In this document: piece by piece, positions 1 through 9,098 of the stretch
Numbering within the stretch: position 1 is the stretch's first letter
Layout: each line of letters starts with the position of its first letter
Source: JBEKIK01 sp050013075
GTDB lineage: Bacteria > Planctomycetota > Planctomycetia > Pirellulales > Thermoguttaceae
NCBI GenBank assembly: GCA_050013075.1
Contig: JBEKFZ010000007.1
Span: 23,454 to 87,453, forward strand
Reading direction: 5' to 3'
Length of the DNA: 64,000 bases
Program-made: the position numbers and the translations under genes
Notes under the pieces: generated by a model
Told to the model about the DNA's origin: nothing
The model's database searches: none
Seen by the model: only the letters and a program-made list of their open reading frames with translations

Positions 1-1272
1 CTCGTTAAAGGTGCTGGCCACCTCGGCCACGAAGATCACATAGTTGTAGTAAATGTAGGGTTGATTTTTGGCCGAAAGATAGCTGTGCATCGAGTGCCCG
101 GCCTCGTGGGCCAGCGTGAAAACGTGATCCAGCACGTCGGGCTGATAATTCATGAGAATGTAAGGATTGCCGTCGTAGGAACCGCTGCTGAATGCGCCGC
201 TTTGCTTGCCGCGATTTTCGTACCGGTCGCACCAGCGGCCGGCGAGTCCCTTTTCCAACGCGCCGCAGTAGTCGCCGCCCAAGGGTTCCAATGCGGCAAT
301 GACGGTCTGGACGGCCTCGTTCCAGTTTCGCCGGGTTTGTAGATCGGCAAGGATCGGCACATAAGTGTCGTAATGATGGATATCGCTAAGCTGCATTTTC
401 CGCCGCCGCAGGTTGTAGTAACGATACACCGCCGGCAGATGGCGATGGACTGAGTCGATGAGGTTGTCGTAGACCGCAAGGGGCATGCGGTCGGGAAACA
501 AGGCCCCTTCCAATGCACTTGGATAGTTCCTTGCCCTGGCGTAATAAATGTCGCGCTGGATAGAGGCCGCCAGCGAGGCTGCCAAGGCGTGTTGATGGTC
601 GGCAAACACGCGATAGTATTGGTGGAACGCCGCTTTGCGCACGTTCCGCCTGGGCGAGTGCAGAAGCGTGCTGAACGTGGCGTGACTGAGCTCGATTAAT
701 TGTCCCTTGTCGTTGCGGATCGGGCCGAATTTCAGATCGGCGTCGGTCAGTTGGCGGAAAATCTGCGATGCGGCCTGCGACATCTCGGTTTGCAGGGCCA
801 GCAGATGTTCTTCCTTTTTGCCCAGCGTATGCGGCCTGAATCGCAGCAGCCGCTCAAGGAGCAATCGATATTGATTCAGGCAAGGGTCGGCCAGAAAATG
901 TTTCATCCTGGCCGTGGGAATGGCGAGGATTTCGGGCCGGATGTAACTGGCGGCCTCGGCGGCCCGACCGGCGGCGTGCATGTATCGGCCTTGCATCCGC
1001 TGATATTTACTCTCGGCCGTATCCTCGGCGGTTTTCAGAAAGGCGTAATTGCCCAGCCGTTCGCTCGCGCGGTCGAACTCCTCGCCGAATTGCAAACATT
1101 CGGCCAGCGTGCCCGGGCTTTCGGCCAGTTTGCCTTGGAATTGCGAATAATCGGCGATCCGCTTTTCCCAGGCTAAAAAGGCCTTTTCCCAAGCTCGGTC
1201 GCCGGAAAACAGGCTACCCAGGTCCCAGGTGTCGGAAATTTTGATTTTGTTGCGCGGGAGAAGACGTTTCAT
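1..1272 (-). CDS. pepF: Oligoendopeptidase F (M3 family), C-terminus cut by the window edge
   Basis: Zinc metallopeptidase that degrades short peptides in the cytoplasm. The reading frame starts at ATG 1272 (MKRLLPRNKIKISDTW) and stays open through base 1, so about 424 residues are present and the C-terminus lies outside the window. The metal-binding motif HEAGHSMHS is visible near residues 388-396: two His ligands and the catalytic Glu of the HExxH signature. The preceding GSYDGNPYILMNYQ stretch is typical of M3B PepF proteins. The third zinc ligand should lie just beyond the edge. The start sits directly beside a heptad-repeat tract and has no clear Shine-Dalgarno sequence. Family assignment is firm; substrate is inferred. 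Confidence 0.93.
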   Translation of the reverse strand, partial: MKRLLPRNKIKISDTWDLGSLFSGDRAWEKAFLAWEKRIADYSQFQGKLAESPGTLAECLQFGEEFDRASERLGNYAFLKTAEDTAESKYQRMQGRYMHAAGRAAEAASYIRPEILAIPTARMKHFLADPCLNQYRLLLERLLRFRPHTLGKKEEHLLALQTEMSQAASQIFRQLTDADLKFGPIRNDKGQLIELSHATFSTLLHSPRRNVRKAAFHQYYRVFADHQHALAASLAASIQRDIYYARARNYPSALEGALFPDRMPLAVYDNLIDSVHRHLPAVYRYYNLRRRKMQLSDIHHYDTYVPILADLQTRRNWNEAVQTVIAALEPLGGDYCGALEKGLAGRWCDRYENRGKQSGAFSSGSYDGNPYILMNYQPDVLDHVFTLAHEAGHSMHSYLSAKNQPYIYYNYVIFVAEVASTFNE

Positions 1273-1496
1273 AGGTAAAGATGAAGGATGAAGGATGAAT
1301 GATGAAATAAAGCGGACAGAGGATAAGGGGTGAGTTGCGTATGTTATATGGTAGGTTGTAGATGGTAGGTGGAGAGTGGGCGCTGGACGTTGGGCAGTGC
1401 GAAACCGCAAGCGGTTTTAGTTGCTTATTCATTATTTAGTGTTCATTATTTCATTCATCCTTCATCCTTCATCCCTCATCCTTCATCCTTGTTTTA
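1273..1496. repeat. Composite heptad-repeat tract with central palindrome
   Basis: The whole spacer between fabH and pepF divides into 7-nt words in one phase: GATGAAG repeated, then GGTAGGT-like and GGGCAGT-like words. It then reaches the palindrome AAACCGCAAGCGGTTT (1402-1417), followed by TCATTAT words and a run of ATCCTTC. The left half is purine-rich and the right half is the pyrimidine-rich complement, so the tract could fold into a long imperfect hairpin around the palindrome. Confidence 0.85.
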
Positions 1497-2468
1497 TCAC
1501 CAGCGCAAAAGCACCGTGCCCCAGGCCAATCCTGCTCCGAATCCGCTCAGCAGGATGCGATCGCCGCGGCGGATGCGGCCTTCGCTATAGGCCTCGTCCA
1601 AGGCCAAGGGAATACTGGCCGACGAGGTGTTGCCGTAGCGATCCAGGTTGCTGACGACTTTGCGGGAATCGATGCCCAGGTCGGCGACGGCCGAATCGAT
1701 AATTCGCATGTTTGCCTGATGAAAAATCACCAGATCCAAGTCTTCGATCGTCATGCCGGCGTGTTTCAGGACTTCTTTAGTGGTTTCGCGGAGCATTTTT
1801 ACGGACCATTTAAAAATCGGCCGGCCTTCCATGCGCATATATTGGTCCGCGTTGTTTTCGGCCGAGGCGGAGAATGGCCGACGCGAGCCGCCCATCGGCC
1901 GGTTGAGCAAGTCCACTGCGGAGCCGTCCGAACCGACGGCGTATGCCAGCAAGCCTTGATTGTCGTCGCCCGGGGCCAAGAGGACCGCGCCGGCCGCGTC
2001 GCCAAACAAAGGATAGGTTTGCTTATCGGCTGGATTCAGCACGCGCGAAGTGCAGTCGGCCCCTATTACCAGCGCCAGACGGCTGCAACCGGTCGCCACA
2101 TACTGCGCGCCTGTAATCATCGCAAAAATGAAACTGGCGCAGGCAGCTTGAAGATCGAACGCCGGGGCGCTGAGTCCGAGTTTGTCTTGCACCGTCGAGG
2201 CCGTGGCCGGCATGAGCATATCGGGCGTGTAAGTGCCCAGCAGCACCAGGTCGATGTCGCCGGGATCGACGCCGGAGCGTTCGATGCACCGCCGGGAGGC
2301 CTCGATAGCCAAGTCGCTGGTGGCCATTTCCGGCGGGGCATGGCGCCGTTGGACAATGCCCGTGCGCTGCAAGATCCACTCGGCATTGTAACCCAACGCC
2401 GCCAGATCATCGTTATGAACGCGGTTTTCCGGCACGCTGCTGCCGATACCGACGACTTGGACGCCCAT
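1497..2468 (-). CDS. fabH: 3-oxoacyl-ACP synthase III
   Basis: Condenses an acyl-CoA primer with malonyl-ACP to start type II fatty acid synthesis in the cytoplasm. The 323-residue product has the KAS III triad: Cys110 in QAACASF, His250 in FHQAN and Asn280 in YGNTSSAS, plus the terminal glycine-rich GFGAGLAWG. I chose ATG 2468 (MGVQVVGIGSSVPEN) because KAS III proteins begin at this beta strand and GGGAG lies just upstream. An in-frame ATG at 2537, with GGGGAAG before it, would add 23 residues. No other fab gene is adjacent. A FabH-like synthase for specialised metabolism cannot be excluded. Confidence 0.93.
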   Translation of the reverse strand: MGVQVVGIGSSVPENRVHNDDLAALGYNAEWILQRTGIVQRRHAPPEMATSDLAIEASRRCIERSGVDPGDIDLVLLGTYTPDMLMPATASTVQDKLGLSAPAFDLQAACASFIFAMITGAQYVATGCSRLALVIGADCTSRVLNPADKQTYPLFGDAAGAVLLAPGDDNQGLLAYAVGSDGSAVDLLNRPMGGSRRPFSASAENNADQYMRMEGRPIFKWSVKMLRETTKEVLKHAGMTIEDLDLVIFHQANMRIIDSAVADLGIDSRKVVSNLDRYGNTSSASIPLALDEAYSEGRIRRGDRILLSGFGAGLAWGTVLLRW

Positions 2469-2921
2469 TAGACTCCCGATCCGAGAGCGTTTGGTGGAAA
2501 TGGCGTTTCCCTCGGGTCGGGCGGGTTCGTTTTCCATAATGGTGCTTCCCCAAGTATCAAGAGACATAAGCCTATGGATTTCTATACGGATTCTCAAGGG
2601 CAAGGGGAAATGAACCGGGCTTTATCCCCCCGATTGGGAAACCAGGCTACTTGTTTTTGCGGTTTTTGGAAGCAAATTTTCCCAGATTGGCGGTATGAAT
2701 ACATTGAAGAGGTTAATGTTCGTGGCCTCAAATAGCGCCATTTTCCTCATGATGCCCACATTTACTAATTGTCATGTTTTAGCAATGTGCAATCATCGTG
2801 AATTGTACAAAAAAAATCTCAAATACGCAACTCGGGGGGTGCAATGTGTGTAATCTATCGGTTATGTTGATGGTTTAAGCAACTTCTATTCCACAAGATT
2901 AAAAAGTATTCGATTTTGTTT
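2469..2921. other. Intergenic region between divergent genes
   Basis: About 450 bases without a credible gene. The stretch is clearly more AT-rich than its neighbours and must hold the divergent promoters of fabH and the NRDE gene. I see no strong -35/-10 pair, no RNA gene and no heptad tract. Confidence 0.5.
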
Positions 2922-3749
2922 ATGTGTACGATGGCCATTTACTATCGTGCTGTTCGGGGTACGCCCATTCTGGTCGCCGCCAATCGGGAGGAGCGTTTCG
3001 ATCGGCCCACGCAATATCCCAAAATTCAACCGGGTTCGCCCAGGGTGGTTTGCGGCATCGACCGCAAGGCGAATGGGACGTGGTTGGGCGTGAATCAGCA
3101 CGGCTTGTTTTGCGCGGTGTTGAATCGTCCCAAAAAATGCGTGCCTTTGGAACCGCGTTCGCGAGGCTTGCTTTGCCGGGAAATGCTCGAACTGCGCACC
3201 GCCCGGGAGGCCAGCGAATACGCCGAGAATGAGTTGTCCACCGGGATATACGCCGGCGCCAATTACGTGTGCGCCGATGCCAGGTTCGCCGCGGTGGTAT
3301 ACGGCGGAAACCAAATCGAGGTCATGGAAATCACTCCGGGCCTGCACGTGATTACCAACGGCAATATGGACGACTTCCGCGACGAGCGGCACGAACTTGT
3401 GCACCGGATGCTCACCTTGCACACGCTCGATTCGGCAGTGACGTTCCTGGCCGTGGCCAGCCGGACGTTTTCGCGCAAGCCCGACAGCAACGGGCGCCGC
3501 GGCGTGGTCATCCTGGGCAAGGAATACGGCACAGTTTCGTCCACGCTCTTGGCGCTCTCGCGGAAAATTCAGCACTCGGTGATGCAATACAGTTCCGGTC
3601 CTCCCTGCGATCACCCTTACGACGACCTTTCGGCCTTGCTGCGTCAGGTCCTATCGGCCGAGCGGAGCCGCAAAGACCGCGAGGCCGAAAAGGAAAAAGC
3701 CCGTGAAAAAGCCCGCCAACGCGAGGCCGCGGCGATTAAGAAAAAGTGA
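2922..3749 (+). CDS. NRDE/TANGO2 family protein
   Basis: A 275-residue member of the NRDE (TANGO2) family, an Ntn-hydrolase-like fold of unsettled biochemical role. The start is placed at ATG 2922 so that the protein begins Met-Cys (MCTMAIYYRAV), because the family has Cys at position 2. Seen in sequence: the AANREER motif that gives NRDE its name, and a TWLGVNQHGLFCAVLNR block. The C-terminus is a charged Lys/Arg/Glu/Ala helix (RSRKDREAEKEKAREKARQR) longer than usual and probably coiled. The gene is monocistronic; the fucosidase behind it starts about 130 nt later. Family call is good, function unknown. Confidence 0.88.
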   Translation: MCTMAIYYRAVRGTPILVAANREERFDRPTQYPKIQPGSPRVVCGIDRKANGTWLGVNQHGLFCAVLNRPKKCVPLEPRSRGLLCREMLELRTAREASEYAENELSTGIYAGANYVCADARFAAVVYGGNQIEVMEITPGLHVITNGNMDDFRDERHELVHRMLTLHTLDSAVTFLAVASRTFSRKPDSNGRRGVVILGKEYGTVSSTLLALSRKIQHSVMQYSSGPPCDHPYDDLSALLRQVLSAERSRKDREAEKEKAREKARQREAAAIKKK

Positions 3750-3880
3750 AGAAAAAATAGCGGGCACAGTGGCTTGAGATACACTGCTGGACAAGCCAGC
3801 AATGGCACCAGTGCGGATAGTGTAGAATGCGTAACCGGTCGGGGGTGCTGAAACCACAAACCACAAGAGGTATCGCATCC

Positions 3881-5266
3881 ATGACGACAAAAATATACCC
3901 TATTACTTTTAGGATCTTTGCACTTGCTTCCGTCTGTCTTGCAACATTGTTCCCGGTAGCTTGCGCGCGGGCTCAAACGGCAATCGAGAGCGCGGAGCAG
4001 CAAAAGTCACGCATGGCGTGGTGGCATGACGCCAAATTCGGCATGTTTATTCACTGGGGCATTTATGCCATTCCAGGGCGCGGCGAGTGGGTGCAGTGGA
4101 ACGAGCAGATACCCGTGGAGGAATATGCCAAACTGGCCGATCAATTCCAACCCGACAAGTTCGACGCCGATGCTTGGGCAGCCACTGCCAAAGCGGCGGG
4201 TATGAAATATATGGTGCTAACCACGCGCCACCACGACGGCTTTTGCTTATTCGACAGCAAGGCAAGCGATTTCACCAGTATAAAAACCGCCGCCCACCGC
4301 GACTTCGTGGCGGATTATGTGAAGGCCGTTCGCAAGGCGGGATTGCACGTGGGATTTTATTATTCTCCGCTGGACTGGCGGTTCCCCGGTTTCTTCTTGC
4401 CCGACATACAGATAAAAAGCGCGGAGGCAATGCGGGAGCAATACCATCGCCAAATGGAAGAACTATTGTCTAATTACGGCCAGATCGACGTGATATGGTT
4501 CGATGGCGGCGAGAAGGATTGGCTCAACTTCGGCGGAGACTGGGTTTCCGGCGCTAAATGGCAAAAACGCGCGAATAACAAGCATTATAATGGGCGATTC
4601 AATTGGGAACACGACAAAGTTTATGCCATGCTCCGCCGGCTCCAGCCTCAAACGATCATCAACGGCCGGGCCGACATGCCCGAGGATTTTCACTCGCGCG
4701 AAGGCGATCGCGCCTTGGGCGAGTTCGACGCAGAACATCCTTGGGAGCTTTGCACCACACTGGCCGGTGCCTGGGGATGGCAGGCGAATGCACGCATCAA
4801 ATCGTTGAAGGATTGCGTTGGGCTGCTCGTCAAGGCGGTCGGCCGCGATGGCAACCTTCTGCTGAACGTCGGGCCAAGGCCGGATGGTCAGATCGATCCG
4901 CCACAGGCTCAGCGGCTGCGAGAAATCGGCGAGTGGCTGGGCAAATACGGCGAGAGCATCTATGGCACCCGGGGCGGCCCTTTCCTGCCAGGCGATTACG
5001 GAGTATCGACGCATCGCAATAAGCTGATCTACATACACGTTCTTAATTGGCCGGGAGACAAACTACTACTTCCGGCAATTGACGCTAAAGTCGTCCGCGC
5101 TTCGGTGTTGGCCGGAGGAACCGCCGGCTTTACTCAGACAGAAAAAGGCATCGAGATCTCGGTACCACCGGATGTCCGCAGCGATATGGACACTATCGTT
5201 GTGCTCGAATTGGATCGGCCAACTGAGAAAATCAAGCCGGTTTTGGTGAATACAGAGTTGAAATGA
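3881..5266 (+). CDS. Secreted alpha-L-fucosidase, GH29
   Basis: Retaining exo-fucosidase that would release L-fucose from glycans outside the cytoplasm. The 461-residue product starts at ATG 3881, behind AAGAGG, with a signal peptide (hydrophobic core near residues 10-28, likely cleavage after ARAQT). Conserved GH29 segments follow: WWHDAKFGMFIHWG (residues 47-60), TTRHHDGF (115-121), YYSPLDW, then IDVIWFDGGE with the expected nucleophile Asp208, and LLLNVGPRPDGQI. The acid/base residue is not certain from sequence alone. No CAZyme cluster or sulfatase is adjacent. Consistent with the habit of planctomycetes of degrading fucose-rich polysaccharides. Confidence 0.94.
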   Translation: MTTKIYPITFRIFALASVCLATLFPVACARAQTAIESAEQQKSRMAWWHDAKFGMFIHWGIYAIPGRGEWVQWNEQIPVEEYAKLADQFQPDKFDADAWAATAKAAGMKYMVLTTRHHDGFCLFDSKASDFTSIKTAAHRDFVADYVKAVRKAGLHVGFYYSPLDWRFPGFFLPDIQIKSAEAMREQYHRQMEELLSNYGQIDVIWFDGGEKDWLNFGGDWVSGAKWQKRANNKHYNGRFNWEHDKVYAMLRRLQPQTIINGRADMPEDFHSREGDRALGEFDAEHPWELCTTLAGAWGWQANARIKSLKDCVGLLVKAVGRDGNLLLNVGPRPDGQIDPPQAQRLREIGEWLGKYGESIYGTRGGPFLPGDYGVSTHRNKLIYIHVLNWPGDKLLLPAIDAKVVRASVLAGGTAGFTQTEKGIEISVPPDVRSDMDTIVVLELDRPTEKIKPVLVNTELK

Positions 5267-5288
5267 GATTGCCGTGTGCCATTAACCA

Positions 5289-6479
5289 CTACTTAACAAA
5301 TTCCTCAATTAGATCCAAGGCCGCTTCCAGGTTGGCCATGCTGGCGGCAAAAGATAATCTCGCGTAGCCTTCGGTGCCGAAGGCGGAGCCCATTACCGAG
5401 GCCACGCCCTTTTTGGCGAGCAGTTCCAGACACCACTGGCTGGAATTGTCGATTTGCACGCCGTTGTATTTGCGACCCAGGTGTTTTTTGATGTTGATGA
5501 AGGCATAAAACGCACCGGTGATCTCCGAGCAACTTACGCCCGGAATTTTCGCGATCCGATTGCGGACGAATTCCCTGCGCTTGACGAATTCGGCAATCAT
5601 ATCTGCAACGCACTCTTGCGGTCCGGTGATCGCGGCCAAGGCGGCATATTGGCTTACACTGCAAGGGTTGGAAGTTTCCTGACTCTGCAAATCGGCGATG
5701 GCCTTCGACACGTTCAAAGGCGCAATGCTCCAGCCGATCCGCCAGCCGGTCATGGCGTAGGTCTTGCTCACGCCGTTAATGAGGATCGTCCGCTCCTGCA
5801 AACCCGGCCGGACCGTGGCAAAACTGGCGAACTTGTGACCGCCGTAGACCAACCGTTCGTAAATCTCGTCGGAAATGACGAGCAGATTTTTTTCCACGGC
5901 GACGTCGGCCAGCGCGCCCAATTCGTCCGGCGAGTACATGCTGCCAGTCGGATTCGACGGACTGCACAACAACAGCACTTTCGTTTTTTTAGTGATTGCC
6001 TTAATCAGCATCTCGGGCGTGATTTTGAAATTGTTGTCCTGCGGTGTATCGACGATAACCGGCACTGCCCCGGTGAGTTTCACCAGTTCGGCGTAACTGA
6101 CCCAGTACGGGGCGGGAATAATCACTTCGTCGCCCGGGTCTAAAAGCACGGTAAAAACATTATGGATGGCGTGCTTGGCCCCGTTGGCAATTACCACTTG
6201 GGCGGGCGCGAATTCCAATCCGTGGACCGACTTGTATTGATCGACCACGGCCTTTTTCAATTCGGGAATGCCGCTGGCCACCGTGTAATGGGTATGACCG
6301 GCCTTCATGGCGTTTACGGCGGCCTGGCAGATGTGTTCGGGAGTGACGAAATCAGGCTCGCCCAGGCTCAGGTCGTATACTTTCCGGCCGGCGGCCTTCA
6401 GTTCCTTGGCCTTTGCCGCCATGGCCATGGTGGCCGAGGGTTCCAAGGCTTGGATAATGCGGGAAATTTTGGGGGTCAT
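5289..6479 (-). CDS. aspC: Class I pyridoxal-phosphate aminotransferase (aspartate aminotransferase type)
   Basis: Transfers an amino group between aspartate or a related amino acid and 2-oxoglutarate; cytoplasmic. The 396-residue protein carries the type I fold landmarks: SLGEPDF near residue 38, SPSNPTG (173-179), ISDEIYERLVY with the cofactor-binding Asp and Tyr, and Lys239 in GVSKTYAMTGWRIGW forming the internal aldimine. GGAG lies 7-8 nt before ATG 6479. It converges with the fucosidase gene across a 22-nt gap. The subgroup-Ib pattern fits aspartate or prephenate aminotransferase; substrate is inferred. Confidence 0.92.
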   Translation of the reverse strand: MTPKISRIIQALEPSATMAMAAKAKELKAAGRKVYDLSLGEPDFVTPEHICQAAVNAMKAGHTHYTVASGIPELKKAVVDQYKSVHGLEFAPAQVVIANGAKHAIHNVFTVLLDPGDEVIIPAPYWVSYAELVKLTGAVPVIVDTPQDNNFKITPEMLIKAITKKTKVLLLCSPSNPTGSMYSPDELGALADVAVEKNLLVISDEIYERLVYGGHKFASFATVRPGLQERTILINGVSKTYAMTGWRIGWSIAPLNVSKAIADLQSQETSNPCSVSQYAALAAITGPQECVADMIAEFVKRREFVRNRIAKIPGVSCSEITGAFYAFINIKKHLGRKYNGVQIDNSSQWCLELLAKKGVASVMGSAFGTEGYARLSFAASMANLEAALDLIEEFVK

Positions 6480-6572
6480 TTCAGGACTCCAGTGGGCAAG
6501 GGTCGGGGCTATAAGTAAGGATCAGGGATGAAAACCTCTATGATAATTCAATTCCACGCCTAATGCCTAGCG

Positions 6573-6587
6573 CGACCAATGGTCGCG
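6573..6587. repeat. Short palindrome GCGACCAATGGTCGC
   Basis: Perfect inverted repeat in the leader region of the inositol-phosphate synthase gene, followed by GGCTTTA. It resembles the hairpin-plus-GGCTAAA family found elsewhere in the window. Confidence 0.6.
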
Positions 6588-6716
6588 GCTTTACATACTC
6601 TAATCTCTCCTAGTTGACGTGTTGCAATGCGCGACCGACAATCATAGTGGCGTATGGGTTGGTTTCCAAGGCACCTTACTAAAAAATTCCTCACAATTCC
6701 TCACAAAGAACGTTTC

Positions 6717-7970
6717 ATGGCAAATCCAAAGATCGGCATCTGGTTGATTGGGATCAAGGGCGGGGTGGCGTGTACCGCAATCGTGGGATTGGCGGCCTTG
6801 AAAAAAAATCTCACCGGCTCCGCCGGTCTCGTCAGCCAACTGCCCCAATTCCAGCATATCGGACTTTTGGATTGGAATCAATTCATTGTCGCCGGGCACG
6901 AAATCCGCCGGGCAACCCTGGCCGATGAAGTCCTGCGCTTGGCCGCGGAAAACCGAATCGTCACTGAGAAACTTATCGAACAAAGCCGGCCGGAACTCGA
7001 TGAGATCGAGCAACGCATCCGCCCAGGAACGATTTTTAATGTAGGCCCGACGATTTCCTCCTTGGCCGATGCCGATATTCCCAGCCAGGAAACGCCCAGG
7101 GAAACGATCGAGCGGCTGCGGCGGGACATGGCCGATTTTGTGCGCGACAAAGGGCTTGAGCATCTGGTTGTAGTCAATCTTGCATCGACCGAGCCGCCTG
7201 TGGCTGCGGAATCGCTGCCGGAGAGCTGGGCGGAATTGGAACGGCTGCTGGATGATTCGCAAAAATGTCCCATGCGTGCCAGTTCTTTGTATGCCATAGC
7301 GGCGCTGGGCGGGGGCCATTCGTTCATCAACTTTACTCCGTCGCTGGGATCGGGTTTGCCGGCCATCGACGAGTTGGCCCGCCGTTGGAGCACGCGGCAC
7401 TACGGCTGCGACGGCAAGACCGGCGAAACGCTGCTGAAAAGCGTGCTGGCCCCGATGTTCGCCCGGCGCAATCTTTCGGTGCTCAGTTGGGTGGGGCATA
7501 ACATATTCGGCAACATGGACGGACAGGTACTAAACGACCCGGCCAATAAAATCAGCAAAACGACCAGCAAAGATCATCTTTTGGGCGAAATCCTCGGGTA
7601 TCGGCCCAATACGGTGGTTTCGATCGAGTACCTGCCCGACCTGGGCGATTGGAAAACCGCCTGGGACCACATTCATTTTGCCGGTTTCCTGGGCGTGCCC
7701 ATGACGTTGCAGTTTACGTGGCAGGCATCCGACTCGATTCTGGCCGCCCCGTTGGTGTTGGATATGATCCGTTTCACCGAACTGGCCCATCGCCGCGGAC
7801 AGGTCGGACAGATGACGTTTTTAGCCAGTTTTTTCAAAAGCCCTTACGGCATGAGCGAACACCGGTTCGAGCAACAATTTCAGATGCTGGAGCACTGGGC
7901 TAAAGCGAATGCGGACAGCGGAAGGCAGAATAATGAAACAAGGGATTTGGCTAACAAAAAGACAAAATAA
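6717..7970 (+). CDS. ino1: Myo-inositol-1-phosphate synthase
   Basis: NAD-dependent isomerisation of glucose-6-phosphate to inositol-3-phosphate, first step of inositol and inositol-lipid synthesis. The 417-residue product starts at ATG 6717 (MANPKIGIWLIGIKGG), which puts the glycine-rich dinucleotide-binding strand at the N-terminus as expected; an upstream in-frame ATG at 6654 would add 21 atypical residues. Supporting stretches are NFTPSLGSGLPAIDEL, GKTGETLLKSVLAPMF, the SWVGHNIFGNMDG block and SIEYLPDLGDWKTAWDHIHF. Length matches the shorter prokaryotic type. No inositol phosphatase gene is adjacent. Confidence 0.9.
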   Translation: MANPKIGIWLIGIKGGVACTAIVGLAALKKNLTGSAGLVSQLPQFQHIGLLDWNQFIVAGHEIRRATLADEVLRLAAENRIVTEKLIEQSRPELDEIEQRIRPGTIFNVGPTISSLADADIPSQETPRETIERLRRDMADFVRDKGLEHLVVVNLASTEPPVAAESLPESWAELERLLDDSQKCPMRASSLYAIAALGGGHSFINFTPSLGSGLPAIDELARRWSTRHYGCDGKTGETLLKSVLAPMFARRNLSVLSWVGHNIFGNMDGQVLNDPANKISKTTSKDHLLGEILGYRPNTVVSIEYLPDLGDWKTAWDHIHFAGFLGVPMTLQFTWQASDSILAAPLVLDMIRFTELAHRRGQVGQMTFLASFFKSPYGMSEHRFEQQFQMLEHWAKANADSGRQNNETRDLANKKTK

Positions 7971-7974
7971 AATG

Positions 7975-7980
7975 TATAAT
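7975..7980 (+). promoter_or_regulatory. Possible -10 element (TATAAT) ahead of the DUF433 gene
   Basis: A perfect TATAAT lies 36 nt before the DUF433 start in an AT-rich stretch. The only -35-like sequence, TTGGCT at 7947, is 22 nt upstream and so too far for an ideal promoter. Confidence 0.3.
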
Positions 7981-8015
7981 GTAAATATAAAAGATAAGTC
8001 CACTGGGGATTTTTT

Positions 8016-8237
8016 ATGAATGAACGAATTGTCATAGACCCAAAAATTTGTCACGGTAAGCCGGTCATCCGAGGCACACGCGTGCCGGTGGCGAGAGTAG
8101 TCGGATATTTGGCCGGAGGAATGAGTTTCGAGGACGTCGAGCACGACTTCGATCTCAGCCCGGAAGATGTTCGAGCCGCTCTCGACTACGCGGCGGAATT
8201 ACTCAACCTCGAACAACACCATCCATTACCGGTTTGA
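8016..8237 (+). CDS. DUF433 antitoxin-like protein
   Basis: Small (73-residue) DUF433 protein with a predicted winged-helix fold. Seen: the family core KICHGKPVIRGTRVPVARVVGYLAGGMSFEDV, in which the HGKPVIRGTR stretch is the hallmark. Genes of this family commonly sit directly ahead of a PIN-like DUF5615 gene and are taken as the antitoxin of a VapBC-like pair; the same order is seen here with a 9-nt gap. It would bind its partner and probably the promoter. Antitoxin role is inferred from context. Confidence 0.87.
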   Translation: MNERIVIDPKICHGKPVIRGTRVPVARVVGYLAGGMSFEDVEHDFDLSPEDVRAALDYAAELLNLEQHHPLPV

Positions 8238-8246
8238 CAAACGCCG

Positions 8247-8609
8247 ATGGAATTTCTCATAGATGCCGACTTGCCGCGGCCGACGGCGGAAGTAATTCGC
8301 CTTAACGGACATCAAGCGCGGGACGTGCGCGATGTGGGATTAGGCAGCGCTCCCGATGAAGTTATCGCAACGTACGCCAAGGCAAACGGGCTTTGCTTGA
8401 TTACAGGCGATTTCGACTTCGCCGATATTCGCGACTACCCGCCGGAAGATTATGCCGGCTTAGTCGTGTTGGGTTTGCCCAAAAATGCTAATCGCGAATT
8501 CATATTGCGGCTGGTCGAAGCGTTTCTCAACCATCCCGAAATAATCGCACAACTTCCCGGCCGTCTGGCAATAGTCGAGCCAGGCAGAATCCGATTGCGC
8601 CCCGCGTAA
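8247..8609 (+). CDS. DUF5615 PIN-like toxin candidate
   Basis: A 120-residue PIN-like protein, candidate RNase toxin of the pair with the upstream DUF433 gene. Acidic residues at PIN-like positions are visible: Asp6/Asp8 in LIDADLPR, Asp25/Asp28 in ARDVRDVGLGSAPDEV, and Asp50, Asp52 and Asp55 in TGDFDFADI. The N-terminal LIDADLPRPTAEVI and the TGDFDFADIR strand are typical of DUF5615. The ATG follows the antitoxin stop by 9 nt, implying co-translation. Toxicity is inferred from the family, not shown by sequence. Confidence 0.85.
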   Translation: MEFLIDADLPRPTAEVIRLNGHQARDVRDVGLGSAPDEVIATYAKANGLCLITGDFDFADIRDYPPEDYAGLVVLGLPKNANREFILRLVEAFLNHPEIIAQLPGRLAIVEPGRIRLRPA

Positions 8610-8629
8610 AGCTTTTTCCTTCCGCCTCG

Positions 8630-8959
8630 TTATACCGTCGCTTCTCTGGTACTCCATTGCCCTTGGTTTTCCGGAAACAAGGGAGTGTATTTTATACTGT
8701 AGCGCTGTTCGGCCATCCAGTCTTTGACCGCTTCGGCCCAGCGGGCGTAATGGGCGGTTGCCTTGTGGGCCTTGGCGCCGGCCTCGTCGCGGTAAACTTC
8801 GTATAGTAGAAAGCGATTCGGATCGTCGGCCTGCTGGAGCACGTCAAAGCGCAGATTACCCGGCTCCTGGATAGTGTTCCTGGCGTTTTCCAAACTGGCC
8901 GCGATAAAAGATTCACGGTTTTCGGGTTTGACGTGAACGTGGACACAGGCGATAAACAT
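8630..8959 (-). CDS. Antibiotic biosynthesis monooxygenase-domain protein (YgiN-like)
   Basis: A 109-residue ABM-fold protein. Seen: MFIACVHVHVKPENRESFI at the start, the NARNTIQEPGNLRFDVLQQ block, FLLYEVYRDEAGAKAHKATAHYARWAEAV with the conserved His, and a short tail. Single-domain ABM proteins act on quinones or small ketones without a cofactor, or have no known substrate. An AGGAGCC motif precedes the ATG. It converges with the PIN-like gene, and a heptad tract fills the space upstream (8977-9098). Family is clear; substrate unknown. Confidence 0.88.
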   Translation of the reverse strand: MFIACVHVHVKPENRESFIAASLENARNTIQEPGNLRFDVLQQADDPNRFLLYEVYRDEAGAKAHKATAHYARWAEAVKDWMAEQRYSIKYTPLFPENQGQWSTREATV

Positions 8960-8976
8960 GAAAAAGGCTCCTATAT

Positions 8977-9098
8977 ATGATTTTAGTTTTTGGTTTTCAG
9001 TTCTCAGTTTTCAGTAATCAGTTTTCATTCCTACAGCCTCCAGCCTCCAGCCTACAGCCTTTTGTTTTCATCCTTCATCCTTCATCCTTATTTTATCA
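8977..9098. repeat. Ordered heptad-repeat tract (copy A)
   Basis: About 17 consecutive 7-nt words kept in phase: GTTTTCA/GTAATCA words, then CAGCCTC words, then CATCCTT words. Read on the minus strand the order is GGATGAA x3, AACAAAA, GGCTGTA, GGCTGGA x2, GGCTGTA, GGAATGA, AAACTGA, TTACTGA, AAACTGA. The tract at 18259-18345 has the same order with two heptads fewer. It reaches past the stop codon of the NPCBM gene. Confidence 0.85.
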